A DNA stretch of 64,000 bases from Thiocapsa marina 5811 (GCF_000223985.1 NZ_AFWV01000009.1:62001-126000), one strand, 5' to 3'. Positions 24,559 to 33,158 are shown, counted from the stretch's first letter. Numbers and translations: made by a program. Notes: generated by a model from the sequence alone, not told the origin.

Positions 24559-25140
24559 ATGGCGAACGACCAGAATACGCCCGTCTCGCAGCACCCCCTG
24601 TTCGGCGATCTGAGCCGGAATTGGGGATGGCTTCTCGCATTCGGCATCCTCTCCATCATCCTCGGGACCGTGGGACTGGGGATGACCTTCGGACTCACCC
24701 TGATCAGCGTCGTCTTCTTCGGCGCACTCCTGATCGTCGGCGGCACCTTTCAGCTCATCGACGCCTTCAAGTGCCAGGGTTGGAAGGGTGCACTCTGGCA
24801 CATCTTGATCGCCCTTCTCTACATCGCAGGCGGATTGCTGATCGTCGTCGACCCCCTTCTGGCCTCCGAAACCCTCACCCTCGCGCTCGCCGCGGTGCTG
24901 ATCGCCGTCGGCGTGTCGCGCGTCATCATGGCCCTTCAGCATCGGGGACAGAGTGGCTGGGGTTGGCTGGTGCTGGCGGGCCTGATCTCGATTGCGCTCG
25001 GCGCCATGATTATCGCCAAGTGGCCGATGTCGGGCATGTGGGTCATCGGCCTCTTCGTCGCCATCGAGCTGATCTTCAACGGTTGGGCCTATCTCTTCGT
25101 CGCGCTCGCCGCGCGTCGCGCAGGCAAGCTCGCGGCCTAG
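24559..25140 (+). CDS. HdeD-family membrane protein
   Basis: A 193-residue membrane protein with about six hydrophobic helices arranged as pairs with repeated GxxxxxxG patterns (FGILSIILGTVGLGMTFGL, FFGALLIVGGTFQLIDAF), typical of the HdeD/DUF308 family linked to acid stress in enterobacteria. Its role here is not known. The ATG follows a purine-rich GGAGAT. A long hairpin stands four bases after the stop. Confidence 0.88.
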   Translation: MANDQNTPVSQHPLFGDLSRNWGWLLAFGILSIILGTVGLGMTFGLTLISVVFFGALLIVGGTFQLIDAFKCQGWKGALWHILIALLYIAGGLLIVVDPLLASETLTLALAAVLIAVGVSRVIMALQHRGQSGWGWLVLAGLISIALGAMIIAKWPMSGMWVIGLFVAIELIFNGWAYLFVALAARRAGKLAA

Positions 25141-25143
25141 TGC

Positions 25144-25206
25144 CCTAGTACCCCGTTCCACCCTATTTTGCATGCTCGCAAAATAGGGTGGAACGGGGGT
25201 ACTAGG
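25144..25206. repeat. Long near-perfect hairpin after the hdeD-like gene
   Basis: The left arm (25144-25171) starts CCTAGTACCCC and ends CTATTTTGC; the right arm (25178-25206) mirrors it with one extra G. The loop is six bases. A stem of about 28 bp is much longer than needed for termination and no T run follows. It lies between convergent genes and could act as a bidirectional 3' end or be an unrelated mobile palindrome. Confidence 0.8.
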
Positions 25207-25451
25207 TTAATGGGCCGAGCGACAGCGAGGCCCAACCTGCGCCAATCACAACCATCCGCAGAACAAGGGACCGAAGCGATTCGAGTCGTCCTCTTCCACG
25301 AGTGTTGCTCGCACGACCATCGGGTTAGGCAACGCCTGGAAGGAGCGGACGATCGCGAACGGATCGGCACAGCGGAAACCACTGCCAAAGCGCGTTCGGC
25401 TCGATTCCCGAGTGCGTCGCGTTGACCGCGACCTCGCGTGCCGTCTGGCCG
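25207..25451. other. Intergenic stretch with a short GGGCC/GGCCC palindrome
   Basis: A GGGCC...GGCCC inverted repeat lies near 25212-25232 (GGGCCGAGCGACAGCGAGGC). Beyond that I see no convincing gene; short open frames lack family matches and ribosome sites. Confidence 0.4.
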
Positions 25452-25530
25452 GCTGAAGAGGACGACTGCAAGTCGTCTATCCCGGGGGATGTCGCCGCTT
25501 CGCGACGACCGTCGGCATCACGTCCGGCGA
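25452..25530 (+). repeat. Palindrome repeat family 2, copy 1
   Basis: Core palindrome GACGACTGCAAGTCGTC (25461-25477) preceded by GAAGAG and followed by CCCGGGGGATGTCGCCGCTT, where GTCGC/GCGAC forms a second small hairpin. Homologous copies lie at 34268-34345 and, inverted, at 45030-45092. Confidence 0.8.
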
Positions 25531-25552
25531 ATCCGATGTGCAGTTGGGATGT

Positions 25553-25745
25553 TAAACCGCGTCCAGAGCGAGATCCTTTCTTTCGAGTGATCTCGGCGTT
25601 TGGTGCATCCACGACCCTCAACGTGAACGCGATTTAAAATGATTTATTTTTTAATCTCCTAAACCGCGCCATCTCCAGCGGTCGTCAAAAACCGCCGGGG
25701 CCGATCCCATCCAAAAACATTGCATACCGCACTGGGCGCGGTTTA
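25553..25745 (+). repeat. Complete composite repeat, A-spacer-B (193 nt), plus orientation
   Basis: A module 25553-25636 (84 nt, TAAACCGCGTCCAGAGCGAG at left; right end GAACGCGATTTA with one change), AT-rich spacer 25637-25659, B module 25660-25745 (86 nt). The B interior shows GGCCGATCCCATCCAAAAAC and GCATACCGCACTGGGCGCGG. It ends 15 bases after the 3' end of the minus-strand FUSC gene. Confidence 0.9.
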
Positions 25746-25760
25746 GTTCCCGGAAATCGC

Positions 25761-27986
25761 CTAAAAGCGGGGCACCCGCCAGGCTTCCCAGTCGATCGCG
25801 TCCAGCGCCCCGGCCAACGTCCGCAATCCGCGCGCGACCCCGATATAGTGACCCGCGATCCCCAGGATATAGACGGCGCCCGGCGGCGGATCGCTGCCCC
25901 GGCGCAGGGCGTCGACCCGTGCGACCTCCGACAAGGCGGCGTCGCGATTGGCATCGAGCGCGTCGAGACTGACGGGGTGACGCGGTTGATCGAGTTTGCG
26001 CAGGAGCTCGCGCAGGGTGACCTGGAATGCCTCCCGCCAGTGCCGGCCGAAGTCCGTTCGGGGGCAGTTGTTTTCTCGGTCGGCACCGCATTCCTCGCGC
26101 CAACGGGCACGCGCCCGCTGGAGCGCACCCACGCGGATCAGCAGCGTCTCCACAGCCTCCAAGAGCGCATCGATCCGCTCCCGGTCGTTGGCCGGCGTAT
26201 GGGCCGCGTCGGCCATCGGAACGATCTCGGCCAGCGACTGAAGCTCGGCGCGCAGACGCTGCTCGTAGCGCGCGAGAGTCTCGGCGAAGTCGGAGCGATT
26301 GCGATCGGCCAGCTCCCCGAGCGCGCGGTCGAGCGTCCCGATCAGATCCTTCAGCGTTCGGCGCAGATGCTCTCGAGGCGCCCTGCCCCCGAAGATGCCG
26401 AGCAGGACGATGCCGACGACGAAGCCGGTCAGGATACTGAGCGCCAGTCCAAGATAGCCGGCGGCGCTGTAGGTTTGAGCCGGCTCGAGCTGGACCATCA
26501 GGATCGCCATCAGACCGGCACCCAGGAAGAAGAGATTGCGTGGCTGCGGCAGGGCGTGGAAGAAGTAGAGGATCGGGTAGTAGAAGACGAAGAGCACGAG
26601 CGAAAGGGCGAAGAAACCGTCCAACTGCGGCATGACCGCGAAATAGACGGGCGCCGTCAGGAGGGCTCCCGCCACCCCGCCGATCGCGAGCCGGCGCGCC
26701 CGCCGGTGAACGGGGACATTCGCCAAGGTCTCGACGCCGATGACGACGACGACCATGGTCGCCCCGATGACGCCGAACGGCGGCCATTGCAGCTCGATCC
26801 AGAGCAAGGCCATCAACCAGAAGCCGGCGGCAGCGATCAAGGCGTTGGGCAGGGCGCGGGCCATCCGCTCGCGGAGCAGCGGGCGGACCTCCGCGGCCAA
26901 CACCGAGGCCGGCAGCGAGCGCCCGGCGGCCAGGGCGGCGGCCGCATCCGCCAGACCCTCCACACGCATGATCAACCCCTTCAAGGCAAAGGCGGTCGCG
27001 TGCAGCACGGCACTCTCGGCGACGGCCTGCGCCTCGTGCCCGGGGTCCGCGGCCAGACGACCGAGACACTGCCGAGCAGCGCCGATGGCGTGTGCCGGAG
27101 ACGGTCCGGTGAAGGTGCCGGGATCCTTCTCGATCCCCTCGACGGCGGCCGCGAGATCGAGAAGCGCGCGACCCAAGACCCGCCGATGCGGGGCACTCAA
27201 AAAGGCCCGCTCGCCCTCGGCGGCCAAGCGCAGGTTCTCGCCGAAGGCCATGAGCGAGCCGAGCACGGCGGCGAGCCCGTCGATCTGCGCCTCGTAGGTG
27301 CGTCGCAGGCGCCGGAAACCGCCGCTATCGAGCGCCGCCGCGGCGAGGATCTCGCGCAGTTGCACGGGTGCACCGCGCAGCGCCTTCGGCGGCTGCGGTA
27401 GGCGCCCGTCCGCGCCGGGGGACACGGCCTCGCCGAGTCGGCGCATCTGCTCGGCGAGCCCTGCGAGCGCATCGCGATAGGCACGGTTATAGATGGCACC
27501 GCCGGTACGCGGCCAGAGCAGTCCGTTGATCACCAGCACGACCAGGATGCCGACCAGCGCCTCGGTGCTGCGCGAGACCGCCTTGGCAAACGCCATGCTC
27601 GGCTCCAGGGACGCATCCCCGGCGATGATCACCGCGGTGACCGCAAGCATGAACCAGGCATACCCGTAGCGGCTGTTGCGGATCATGTAGATCGACACCG
27701 CGACCACCAGGGATAGCGCGCCGATCAAAGCCCAGCGGTCCTGGATCAGGAACGCCAGGAGCACGAGCACCAGCAGCGCCCCGGCCAAGGTACCGAGCAC
27801 GCGCATCAACCCTTTTTGCAGGGATGCGCCGAGATAAGGTGTTTGCAGGAACAAGACGGCGATCGGCGCGAGGAAGGGATCCGGCAGTTGCTGCCAGAGC
27901 ACGATACCCCAGGCGAGGGTGACGCCGAGCGTGGTCTTCAGCGCATTGAGCGCGGCGGCGGGGTTCCAGGTGCGCGCGATCGGCAT
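25761..27986 (-). CDS. FUSC-family (AaeB-like) efflux transporter
   Basis: A 741-residue inner-membrane protein of the fusaric-acid-resistance/AaeB type. Two blocks of about five to six helices are seen, at residues about 20-170 (LFLQTPYLGASLQKGLMRVL, GTLAGALLVLVLLAFLIQD) and about 355-525 (IGATMVVVVIGVETLANVPV, ILYFFHALPQPRNLFFLGAG), each followed by a soluble helical region. The ATG at 27986 is chosen because upstream residues are Arg-rich and overlap the adaptor gene. It forms an operon with the adaptor (44-base gap) and the DUF1656 gene. AaeB homologues export aromatic carboxylic acids; the substrate here is inferred only. Confidence 0.88.
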   Translation of the reverse strand: MPIARTWNPAAALNALKTTLGVTLAWGIVLWQQLPDPFLAPIAVLFLQTPYLGASLQKGLMRVLGTLAGALLVLVLLAFLIQDRWALIGALSLVVAVSIYMIRNSRYGYAWFMLAVTAVIIAGDASLEPSMAFAKAVSRSTEALVGILVVLVINGLLWPRTGGAIYNRAYRDALAGLAEQMRRLGEAVSPGADGRLPQPPKALRGAPVQLREILAAAALDSGGFRRLRRTYEAQIDGLAAVLGSLMAFGENLRLAAEGERAFLSAPHRRVLGRALLDLAAAVEGIEKDPGTFTGPSPAHAIGAARQCLGRLAADPGHEAQAVAESAVLHATAFALKGLIMRVEGLADAAAALAAGRSLPASVLAAEVRPLLRERMARALPNALIAAAGFWLMALLWIELQWPPFGVIGATMVVVVIGVETLANVPVHRRARRLAIGGVAGALLTAPVYFAVMPQLDGFFALSLVLFVFYYPILYFFHALPQPRNLFFLGAGLMAILMVQLEPAQTYSAAGYLGLALSILTGFVVGIVLLGIFGGRAPREHLRRTLKDLIGTLDRALGELADRNRSDFAETLARYEQRLRAELQSLAEIVPMADAAHTPANDRERIDALLEAVETLLIRVGALQRARARWREECGADRENNCPRTDFGRHWREAFQVTLRELLRKLDQPRHPVSLDALDANRDAALSEVARVDALRRGSDPPPGAVYILGIAGHYIGVARGLRTLAGALDAIDWEAWRVPRF

Positions 27987-28030
27987 GGTGGGCGACGTCC
28001 TCCGTGGACAGGCGTGCGCCGCTCGCCCCG

Positions 28031-28951
28031 TCAGTCGGAGTCGAGGACGGCGCCGGTCGCGTCCACGATCACGGCGCTCGGATTGACGGCGACGCTCGCG
28101 GTCAAACCCGCGCGCAGCACGATGCCGTCCGGAGGCGCGTCGAGACGAATCCGGACTGGAATCCGCTGCGCAAGACGGATCCATTCGAACATGGGCTCGA
28201 CCTGCGCCAGATCGCCTGGGCCGGGCGCCGAGTGACGGCGCCCGATCCCGAACGCGATGCCCTCGACACGACCGGCCAGCGGCCGGTCCGGATAGCCCAT
28301 CAGGGTCACCGCGGCCGGGTCGCCGATATGGATATCGGGCAGATCGGTCTCCTTGAAATAGGCTTCGATGCGGAAGGAGTCCGCGGCGACCAGCGCCACT
28401 TGCGGCACGCCGGCGTCCGCGTAGGTGCCTTCCCCGAGCTGCAGATTCGTGACATAGCCGTCGACAGGCGCCGTCACGCGCGTGTCGTCGAGGTGCGTCC
28501 GCGCAGTCGTCAAGGCGATCTCGGCCGCGAGAACCGCGGCATCCTTTGCTGCCGAAGGCGCCTGCTCGATCCCCTCGTCCTGGGCGCAGGCGGCGCCGCC
28601 CGACGGCAACTCCGCGCCCTGCCCGGCCTCGGCCGCCTCGGCGCGCCGCAAGGCGAGGTCGGCCTCGGCCTGCGCCAACGCCTGTCGATAGGGCAGCGGA
28701 TCAAGCTCGAACAGCAGGTCACCCGTCGCGACCCGCTGATTGTCGACGACATGAATGGCGGTCACCTGACCGCCCACCCGGGGCGCCACATGCACCACGT
28801 TCGCCAAAACCTGCCCGTCGCGGGTCCAGGGATGCGCCTTGCCCTGCTGCCAGGCCCAATAGACGGCACCGCCGGCGATGCCGACCATCGATAGGGTCAC
28901 CAGCACGCGCACGCTGTCCAGGATCCATTGCTTGGCGTTCGCGTTGCTCAT
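28031..28951 (-). CDS. HlyD/AaeA-type periplasmic adaptor
   Basis: A 306-residue membrane fusion protein with an N-terminal anchor (about 15-34), biotinyl-lipoyl halves (VAPRVGGQVTAIHVVDNQRV and VTAPVDGYVTNLQLGEGTYA) and a short coiled-coil. It is the adaptor partner of the FUSC transporter downstream. A segment between the halves (EAGQGAELPSGGAACAQDEG) is unusual: it holds a Cys and may replace part of the helical hairpin. Order DUF1656-adaptor-FUSC matches aaeXAB. Confidence 0.88.
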   Translation of the reverse strand: MSNANAKQWILDSVRVLVTLSMVGIAGGAVYWAWQQGKAHPWTRDGQVLANVVHVAPRVGGQVTAIHVVDNQRVATGDLLFELDPLPYRQALAQAEADLALRRAEAAEAGQGAELPSGGAACAQDEGIEQAPSAAKDAAVLAAEIALTTARTHLDDTRVTAPVDGYVTNLQLGEGTYADAGVPQVALVAADSFRIEAYFKETDLPDIHIGDPAAVTLMGYPDRPLAGRVEGIAFGIGRRHSAPGPGDLAQVEPMFEWIRLAQRIPVRIRLDAPPDGIVLRAGLTASVAVNPSAVIVDATGAVLDSD

Positions 28952-28976
28952 CTGCCTTTGCCCGGATGGATGTCGG

Positions 28977-29198
28977 TCAGCCGAAAAACGACGGCACCAC
29001 GGCCGTGCCGACCAAAACCGTGCAGGCGACGACCAGTGCGGTGAAGAAGAGCGGCGGATGCCACACGAAGCGACTCAGCCCGGTGCGGTTGGCGAACTCG
29101 GCGAGACCGATCGCCAAAACCAGGCCGAGCAGTCCCGCCAGCAGCCAAGGCGGATAGTAGACGCCGTTCAGACTCAACTCGACGGGAACAGCGCTCAT
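28977..29198 (-). CDS. DUF1656 (AaeX-like) small membrane protein
   Basis: A 73-residue protein with two hydrophobic helices (WLLAGLLGLVLAIGLAEFA; FFTALVVACTVLVGTAVV) and the DUF1656 opening pattern ELSLNGVYYPPWLL. It leads the FUSC efflux operon, 25 bases before the adaptor gene. AaeX in E. coli has the same place and no defined function. Confidence 0.85.
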   Translation of the reverse strand: MSAVPVELSLNGVYYPPWLLAGLLGLVLAIGLAEFANRTGLSRFVWHPPLFFTALVVACTVLVGTAVVPSFFG

Positions 29199-29307
29199 GA
29201 GACCCTCGATCGGTCATCCTGCCGTGCTCGACGGCCGGTCTCGGGGGAAACCATCGGCGGCGACGGATCCGCGCCCCGTGACCATCCCGAACCCGGCACG
29301 CGACACC

Positions 29308-30096
29308 TCAGCGCGCCCAGCCCTGCGGCGGCGGATAGCCGTTCGGCGGCGCCACGGAGCGTTCGTAGAGGGTCGGCGGATAGCCCCGATAGGGAGCCGG
29401 ACCGTACCCCGAAGGCACACCGGGAGCCTGCCGAGCCGCCGCGGGAGGCGCCTGATACGGCGGATAGCCCCGTGCATATCCCGGAGCCGGCATGGGCATG
29501 TAGCCCGGCGGAACCGGGGGATAAGCCTGCACCGGGCCCGGCAGCTCCGCGACTGCGGCGGCGCCGGTCATCGGCCGATCCGCGGACGGAACCGGAGGCT
29601 CCGGCGCAACCGGGGCCGCGCCGTCCGCCTCGGTCGATGCATGCGGCGACTCCTCCGGGTTCGCCGAGACGGCGTCCCCTGCGGCGATCGGATCCATCGC
29701 CGGCTCCGTCGGCGATTCCACGGTCGCCGCGGCTCGGGTCGATCCCGCATCGGATGCGGACGTGTCGGTGACGACACCCTCGGCAGGCGCCTCGGTCGGT
29801 ACGCTCGCTGCCGGACCCGTTGCTGCATTGGCCACGGCTTCGTCGGGCTCGACGGCCGGCGCGGCAACGACGGGCTCGGCGAGGGTCAAACGCCCGATCG
29901 GCGCGAGCCGGTCCGCGACCAGAGGATCGACGGCCTGCGCCTCGTCCGGCGCAGGCGCGAAGTGAACGTCCACGAGATAGATATAGAGTGATCCCGCCAG
30001 TGTCGCCACCACGACCGAGACGACGAAAAGCCGCTCGTAGTTCAGAGATCTCAGCGTTTCGAGCAGCCCTTTGAGCCCTTCAACGATCGCTTGCAT
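29308..30096 (-). CDS. Membrane-anchored protein with long Ala/Pro/Tyr-rich tail, unknown function
   Basis: A 262-residue protein with one N-terminal transmembrane helix (FVVSVVVATLAGSLYIYLV, about residues 24-42). A long acidic Ala/Pro/Glu/Thr region follows, then a C-terminal Pro/Tyr/Gly-rich segment (YPPVPPGYMPMPAPGYARGY). The extracytoplasmic part looks disordered. The ATG at 30096 follows GAGGA; an ATG at 30111 is possible. It lies 109 bases upstream of the DUF1656 gene on the same strand and may share its transcript. I do not recognise a family. Confidence 0.6.
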   Translation of the reverse strand: MQAIVEGLKGLLETLRSLNYERLFVVSVVVATLAGSLYIYLVDVHFAPAPDEAQAVDPLVADRLAPIGRLTLAEPVVAAPAVEPDEAVANAATGPAASVPTEAPAEGVVTDTSASDAGSTRAAATVESPTEPAMDPIAAGDAVSANPEESPHASTEADGAAPVAPEPPVPSADRPMTGAAAVAELPGPVQAYPPVPPGYMPMPAPGYARGYPPYQAPPAAARQAPGVPSGYGPAPYRGYPPTLYERSVAPPNGYPPPQGWAR

Positions 30097-30270
30097 GTAC
30101 AGCATCCTCATGGCGATTCTTCATGTCCCGGCAACCTGACCCGCAGGGTGACCGACCAGGCGCGGAGGATACCCGAAAGCCCCGCCCGGTTGGCGATCCA
30201 TCCTGCCCTTTGGGCCGTGTGAGGGTATGATTAACGGCTTCTTAGACCCTGATCCCTGGTCGTTCGCCCT

Positions 30271-32016
30271 ATGAGCCATGCCCCCCGAACCGGAGCCGCC
30301 ATCTTCTTCGATGTCCTGACCGACCTCGGGGTCGAGTATCTGTTCGGCCACACGGGCGGCGCTGTCATCCCCCTGCACGTCGAGTTGAACCGACGGATGC
30401 GTCGGCGCGACCCGGCACCAAAGTTCATCCTCTGCCGTCAGGAAGGCGGCGCCGGACATGCCGCGGAAGGCTATGCACGGACGAGCGGACGCGTCGGCGT
30501 GGCGATCGCCACCTCCGGACCGGGCGCGACCAATCTGGCCACGCCCATCGCGGACGCCTACAAGGACTCGATCCCGACGCTCTTCATCACCGGCCAGGTG
30601 CCGAGTGCGGCGATCGGCACCGATGCCTTCCAGGAGGTCGATACCGTCGGCTTTACGCGGCCGATCTCCAAGCACAACTACTTGATCAAGGATATCCGCG
30701 ACCTGGAGTGGGTGCTGCGCGAGGCCTATGCCCTGGCAACCCGCGGTCGGCCCGGCCCGGTCGTGGTCGACATCTGCAAGGACGTGCAGCTCGCTCAAAC
30801 GAGCCGAGATCCGAGCGGACAAAACCCGCCCCGCATCCGTCATCGCGAGCCGCTCGCCTTCGACCCGCTGAAGGCCGACGCCATCCTCGCCGCACTGGCC
30901 GCCGCCGAGCGCCCGGTGGTGAAGGCCGGCGGCGGGATCATCCATGCCAACGCGGCGCCGGCTCTGCTGGCCTTCGCCGAGCGCTTCGCCGTCCCGGTCA
31001 CCACCACCTTCAACGCGCTCGGCGCCCTGCCCTTCGAGCTGCCGCACAACCTCGGCATGCCGGGCATGCACGGCACCATCCCGGCCAACTACGCACTGCG
31101 CGACGCGGACCTGATCCTCTCGCTCGGCGGACGTTTCGACGACCGGGTCGCGGTGAAGGGTTTTGCCACGGGCAAGCGCATCGCGCACGTCGACATCGAC
31201 CCCTCGGAGATCGACAAGACCATTGCGACCGATCTGCATCTGGTCGCGGAGCTCGGTGACTTCTTCGAACATGCCTTGACCGCCGGTCAGGCCGCCGACC
31301 ATGCCGACTGGCTCGCCCGAATCGCGCAGTGGCGCGAGCAGATGCCCAAGCCCTACGGCCGGTCCGAGTACATCAAACCGCAGTCCGTCGTCGAGATCAT
31401 CTCCGAGCTGACGGCGGGCGACGCGACCCTGGTCACGGGTGTCGGCCAGCATCAGATGTGGTCGGCGCAGTATTATCGCTTCCGCCGGCCGCGCCAGTGG
31501 GTCAGCTCGGGCGGGCTCGGGACGATGGGCTTCGGCCTGCCGGCAGCGATCGGCGCCTGGTTCGCCGACCCGGCCCATCCGCTCGTCCTGATCGACGGCG
31601 ACGGCAGCTTTCAGATGAACATCCAGGAGCTCGGCACCCTGGTCGCCAACCGAATCCCGCTGAAGATCTTCGTCCTGAACAACAGCTTTCTCGGGATGGT
31701 CCGCCAGTGGGAAGACATGATGGACGAGGGTCATCACTACGAGACCTGTCTCGCCCGCGACGCGAGCTGCGACCCGGACTGTATGGACCTGGACCAGACC
31801 TGTCGGCGTCAGATCCCGAACCTCACCGGCCTCAAATATGTCTACCCACGCCTCAAGACCCAGCGCATCAAGCATCCGAAGGATCTGCGCGAGGGCGTCG
31901 CCCAAGCGCTGGCCGAGCCCGGCCCGGTCCTGGTCGATGTCTGGGTCGACAAGGCCGAGAACGTCATCCCCATGGTGCGCCCCGGTCATCGCCTCGATCA
32001 GATGATCGAGTCCTGA
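30271..32016 (+). CDS. Acetolactate synthase large-subunit-like ThDP enzyme with Cys-rich segment
   Basis: A 581-residue thiamin-diphosphate enzyme most like the acetolactate synthase catalytic subunit. The catalytic Glu58 lies in CRQEGGAGHAAEGYAR, the FAD/central domain contains GGRFDDRV, and the ThDP motif starts GDGSFQMNIQELG and ends in NN. A stretch after the NNSFLGMVRQWEDM motif carries four cysteines (Cys493, 500, 504, 511; C-x6-C-x3-C-x6-C) where standard enzymes have DFVKLAEAYG-like sequence. No regulatory-subunit gene is adjacent. It could be a dedicated ilvB paralogue or a related carboligase. The stop codon TGA coincides with the start of a truncated repeat. Confidence 0.82.
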   Translation: MSHAPRTGAAIFFDVLTDLGVEYLFGHTGGAVIPLHVELNRRMRRRDPAPKFILCRQEGGAGHAAEGYARTSGRVGVAIATSGPGATNLATPIADAYKDSIPTLFITGQVPSAAIGTDAFQEVDTVGFTRPISKHNYLIKDIRDLEWVLREAYALATRGRPGPVVVDICKDVQLAQTSRDPSGQNPPRIRHREPLAFDPLKADAILAALAAAERPVVKAGGGIIHANAAPALLAFAERFAVPVTTTFNALGALPFELPHNLGMPGMHGTIPANYALRDADLILSLGGRFDDRVAVKGFATGKRIAHVDIDPSEIDKTIATDLHLVAELGDFFEHALTAGQAADHADWLARIAQWREQMPKPYGRSEYIKPQSVVEIISELTAGDATLVTGVGQHQMWSAQYYRFRRPRQWVSSGGLGTMGFGLPAAIGAWFADPAHPLVLIDGDGSFQMNIQELGTLVANRIPLKIFVLNNSFLGMVRQWEDMMDEGHHYETCLARDASCDPDCMDLDQTCRRQIPNLTGLKYVYPRLKTQRIKHPKDLREGVAQALAEPGPVLVDVWVDKAENVIPMVRPGHRLDQMIES

Positions 32017-32072
32017 GCCGGCGCGGCCGAGCCCATCCACCAAACACCGCATACCGCATCGGGCGCGGTTTA
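32014..32072 (+). repeat. Truncated B module (right 59 nt) at the ALS-like stop codon
   Basis: Sequence from GAGCCGGCGCGGCC to CATCGGGCGCGGTTTA matches the right two thirds of a B module. The left end is absent and the element begins at the TGA stop of the preceding gene, so the gene end and the repeat are fused. Confidence 0.75.
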
Positions 32073-32105
32073 AAATCCATTCGCATCAGTCAAAAGGAGA
32101 CCGCG

Positions 32106-33158
32106 ATGCCTACCCCACACTGGCGCTCCGTGCCCCGCACGGCCGCAACGGACACCATCTACGGACTTGCCCTCAGCCCCGACGGCCAGCGCCTGGCGAC
32201 CGCAAGCTGGGACAGCCTTGTCAAGATCTGGGACGTCGCCGCGGGACGCGTCGAGCATGAGATGCAGGGTCACGACGGGCGCGTCTACACCGTGCGCTTC
32301 CACCCGGACGGCCACTGGGTCGCCTCGGGCGGGACCGACACCACCGTGCGACTCTGGGACGTCGCCACCGGCGCCGAGCTCTGGAACAAGAGCGGCCACA
32401 GCAGCCTCGTCTACAGCGTGGACTTCCAGCCCGGCGGCGCGCTGCTGGCCTCAGGGAGCGAAGACGGCACCATCTGCATCTGGAGATCCGCCGACGGCAC
32501 CCTGGTGCGCACCATCGAGGGACATCCCCAGTACGTCCAGGGCGTGGTCTTCTCCATCGACGGCACGCGCCTGGTCTCGGGCAGCCGCGACTGCACCATG
32601 GCGGTCTGGAATGTCGACTCGGGCGAGGAGCTGCTGCGCCTCGACGTCGTCAACAACGGCATCAACAGCACCCAGTTCAGCCCGGACGGCACCCGGCTCC
32701 TGCTCAGCAACGTCGACGGCTCGATCGGTCTATGGGACCTCGAGAAAGGCGGGCTCATCATGGAGATGGAGGAGCACACCTATCCGGTCTGGAGCGCGGT
32801 CTTCAGCCCGGACGGAAAGATGATCGCCTCGGGCAGCGCGGACAAGACGATCGTTCTGTGGGACGCGGTCACCGGCGCGGAGATGACGCGCCTGACCGGA
32901 CACGAGAAGGACGTCTACTGCGTCGCCTTTAGCCCCGACGGCAAGTGGCTCTACTCCGGCAGCGTCGACAAGCACATCCGGGCCTGGAGCCTGGACAGCG
33001 CCGATCCCCGCTGGGAGACCCTGAGCACCGCCTGGCAAGCCGCCGAGTCCGAGGATGCGAAGGCCGCCGCCGAGGCAGCGAGCGCTCTGGCCGCGCAAGC
33101 GCCCGCTAAAGCACCCGCATCGGGGCTCTTCGGGCGGTTGTTCGGCGGCAAGCGCTGA
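32106..33158 (+). CDS. WD40-repeat protein, single seven-bladed propeller
   Basis: A 350-residue protein almost wholly made of seven WD40 repeats, one propeller. Each repeat ends in a W-D or W-N type strand (VKIWDV, VRLWDV, ICIWRS, MAVWNV, IGLWDL, IVLWDA, IRAWSL) and starts with an F/L-SPDG turn. No signal peptide, kinase or protease domain is attached, which is unusual for bacterial WD40 proteins. The C-terminus is an Ala-rich linker ending GLFGRLFGGKR, which may bind a membrane or partner. Start follows AAAGGAG. Flanked by repeats on both sides. Probably a scaffold; partners are unknown. Confidence 0.9.
   Translation: MPTPHWRSVPRTAATDTIYGLALSPDGQRLATASWDSLVKIWDVAAGRVEHEMQGHDGRVYTVRFHPDGHWVASGGTDTTVRLWDVATGAELWNKSGHSSLVYSVDFQPGGALLASGSEDGTICIWRSADGTLVRTIEGHPQYVQGVVFSIDGTRLVSGSRDCTMAVWNVDSGEELLRLDVVNNGINSTQFSPDGTRLLLSNVDGSIGLWDLEKGGLIMEMEEHTYPVWSAVFSPDGKMIASGSADKTIVLWDAVTGAEMTRLTGHEKDVYCVAFSPDGKWLYSGSVDKHIRAWSLDSADPRWETLSTAWQAAESEDAKAAAEAASALAAQAPAKAPASGLFGRLFGGKR

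Noticed and set aside
25452-25745. CRISPR array or integron attC series
   Set aside because: Neighbouring palindromes are of two different families with no regular spacers, and no cas or integrase gene is present anywhere in the window.
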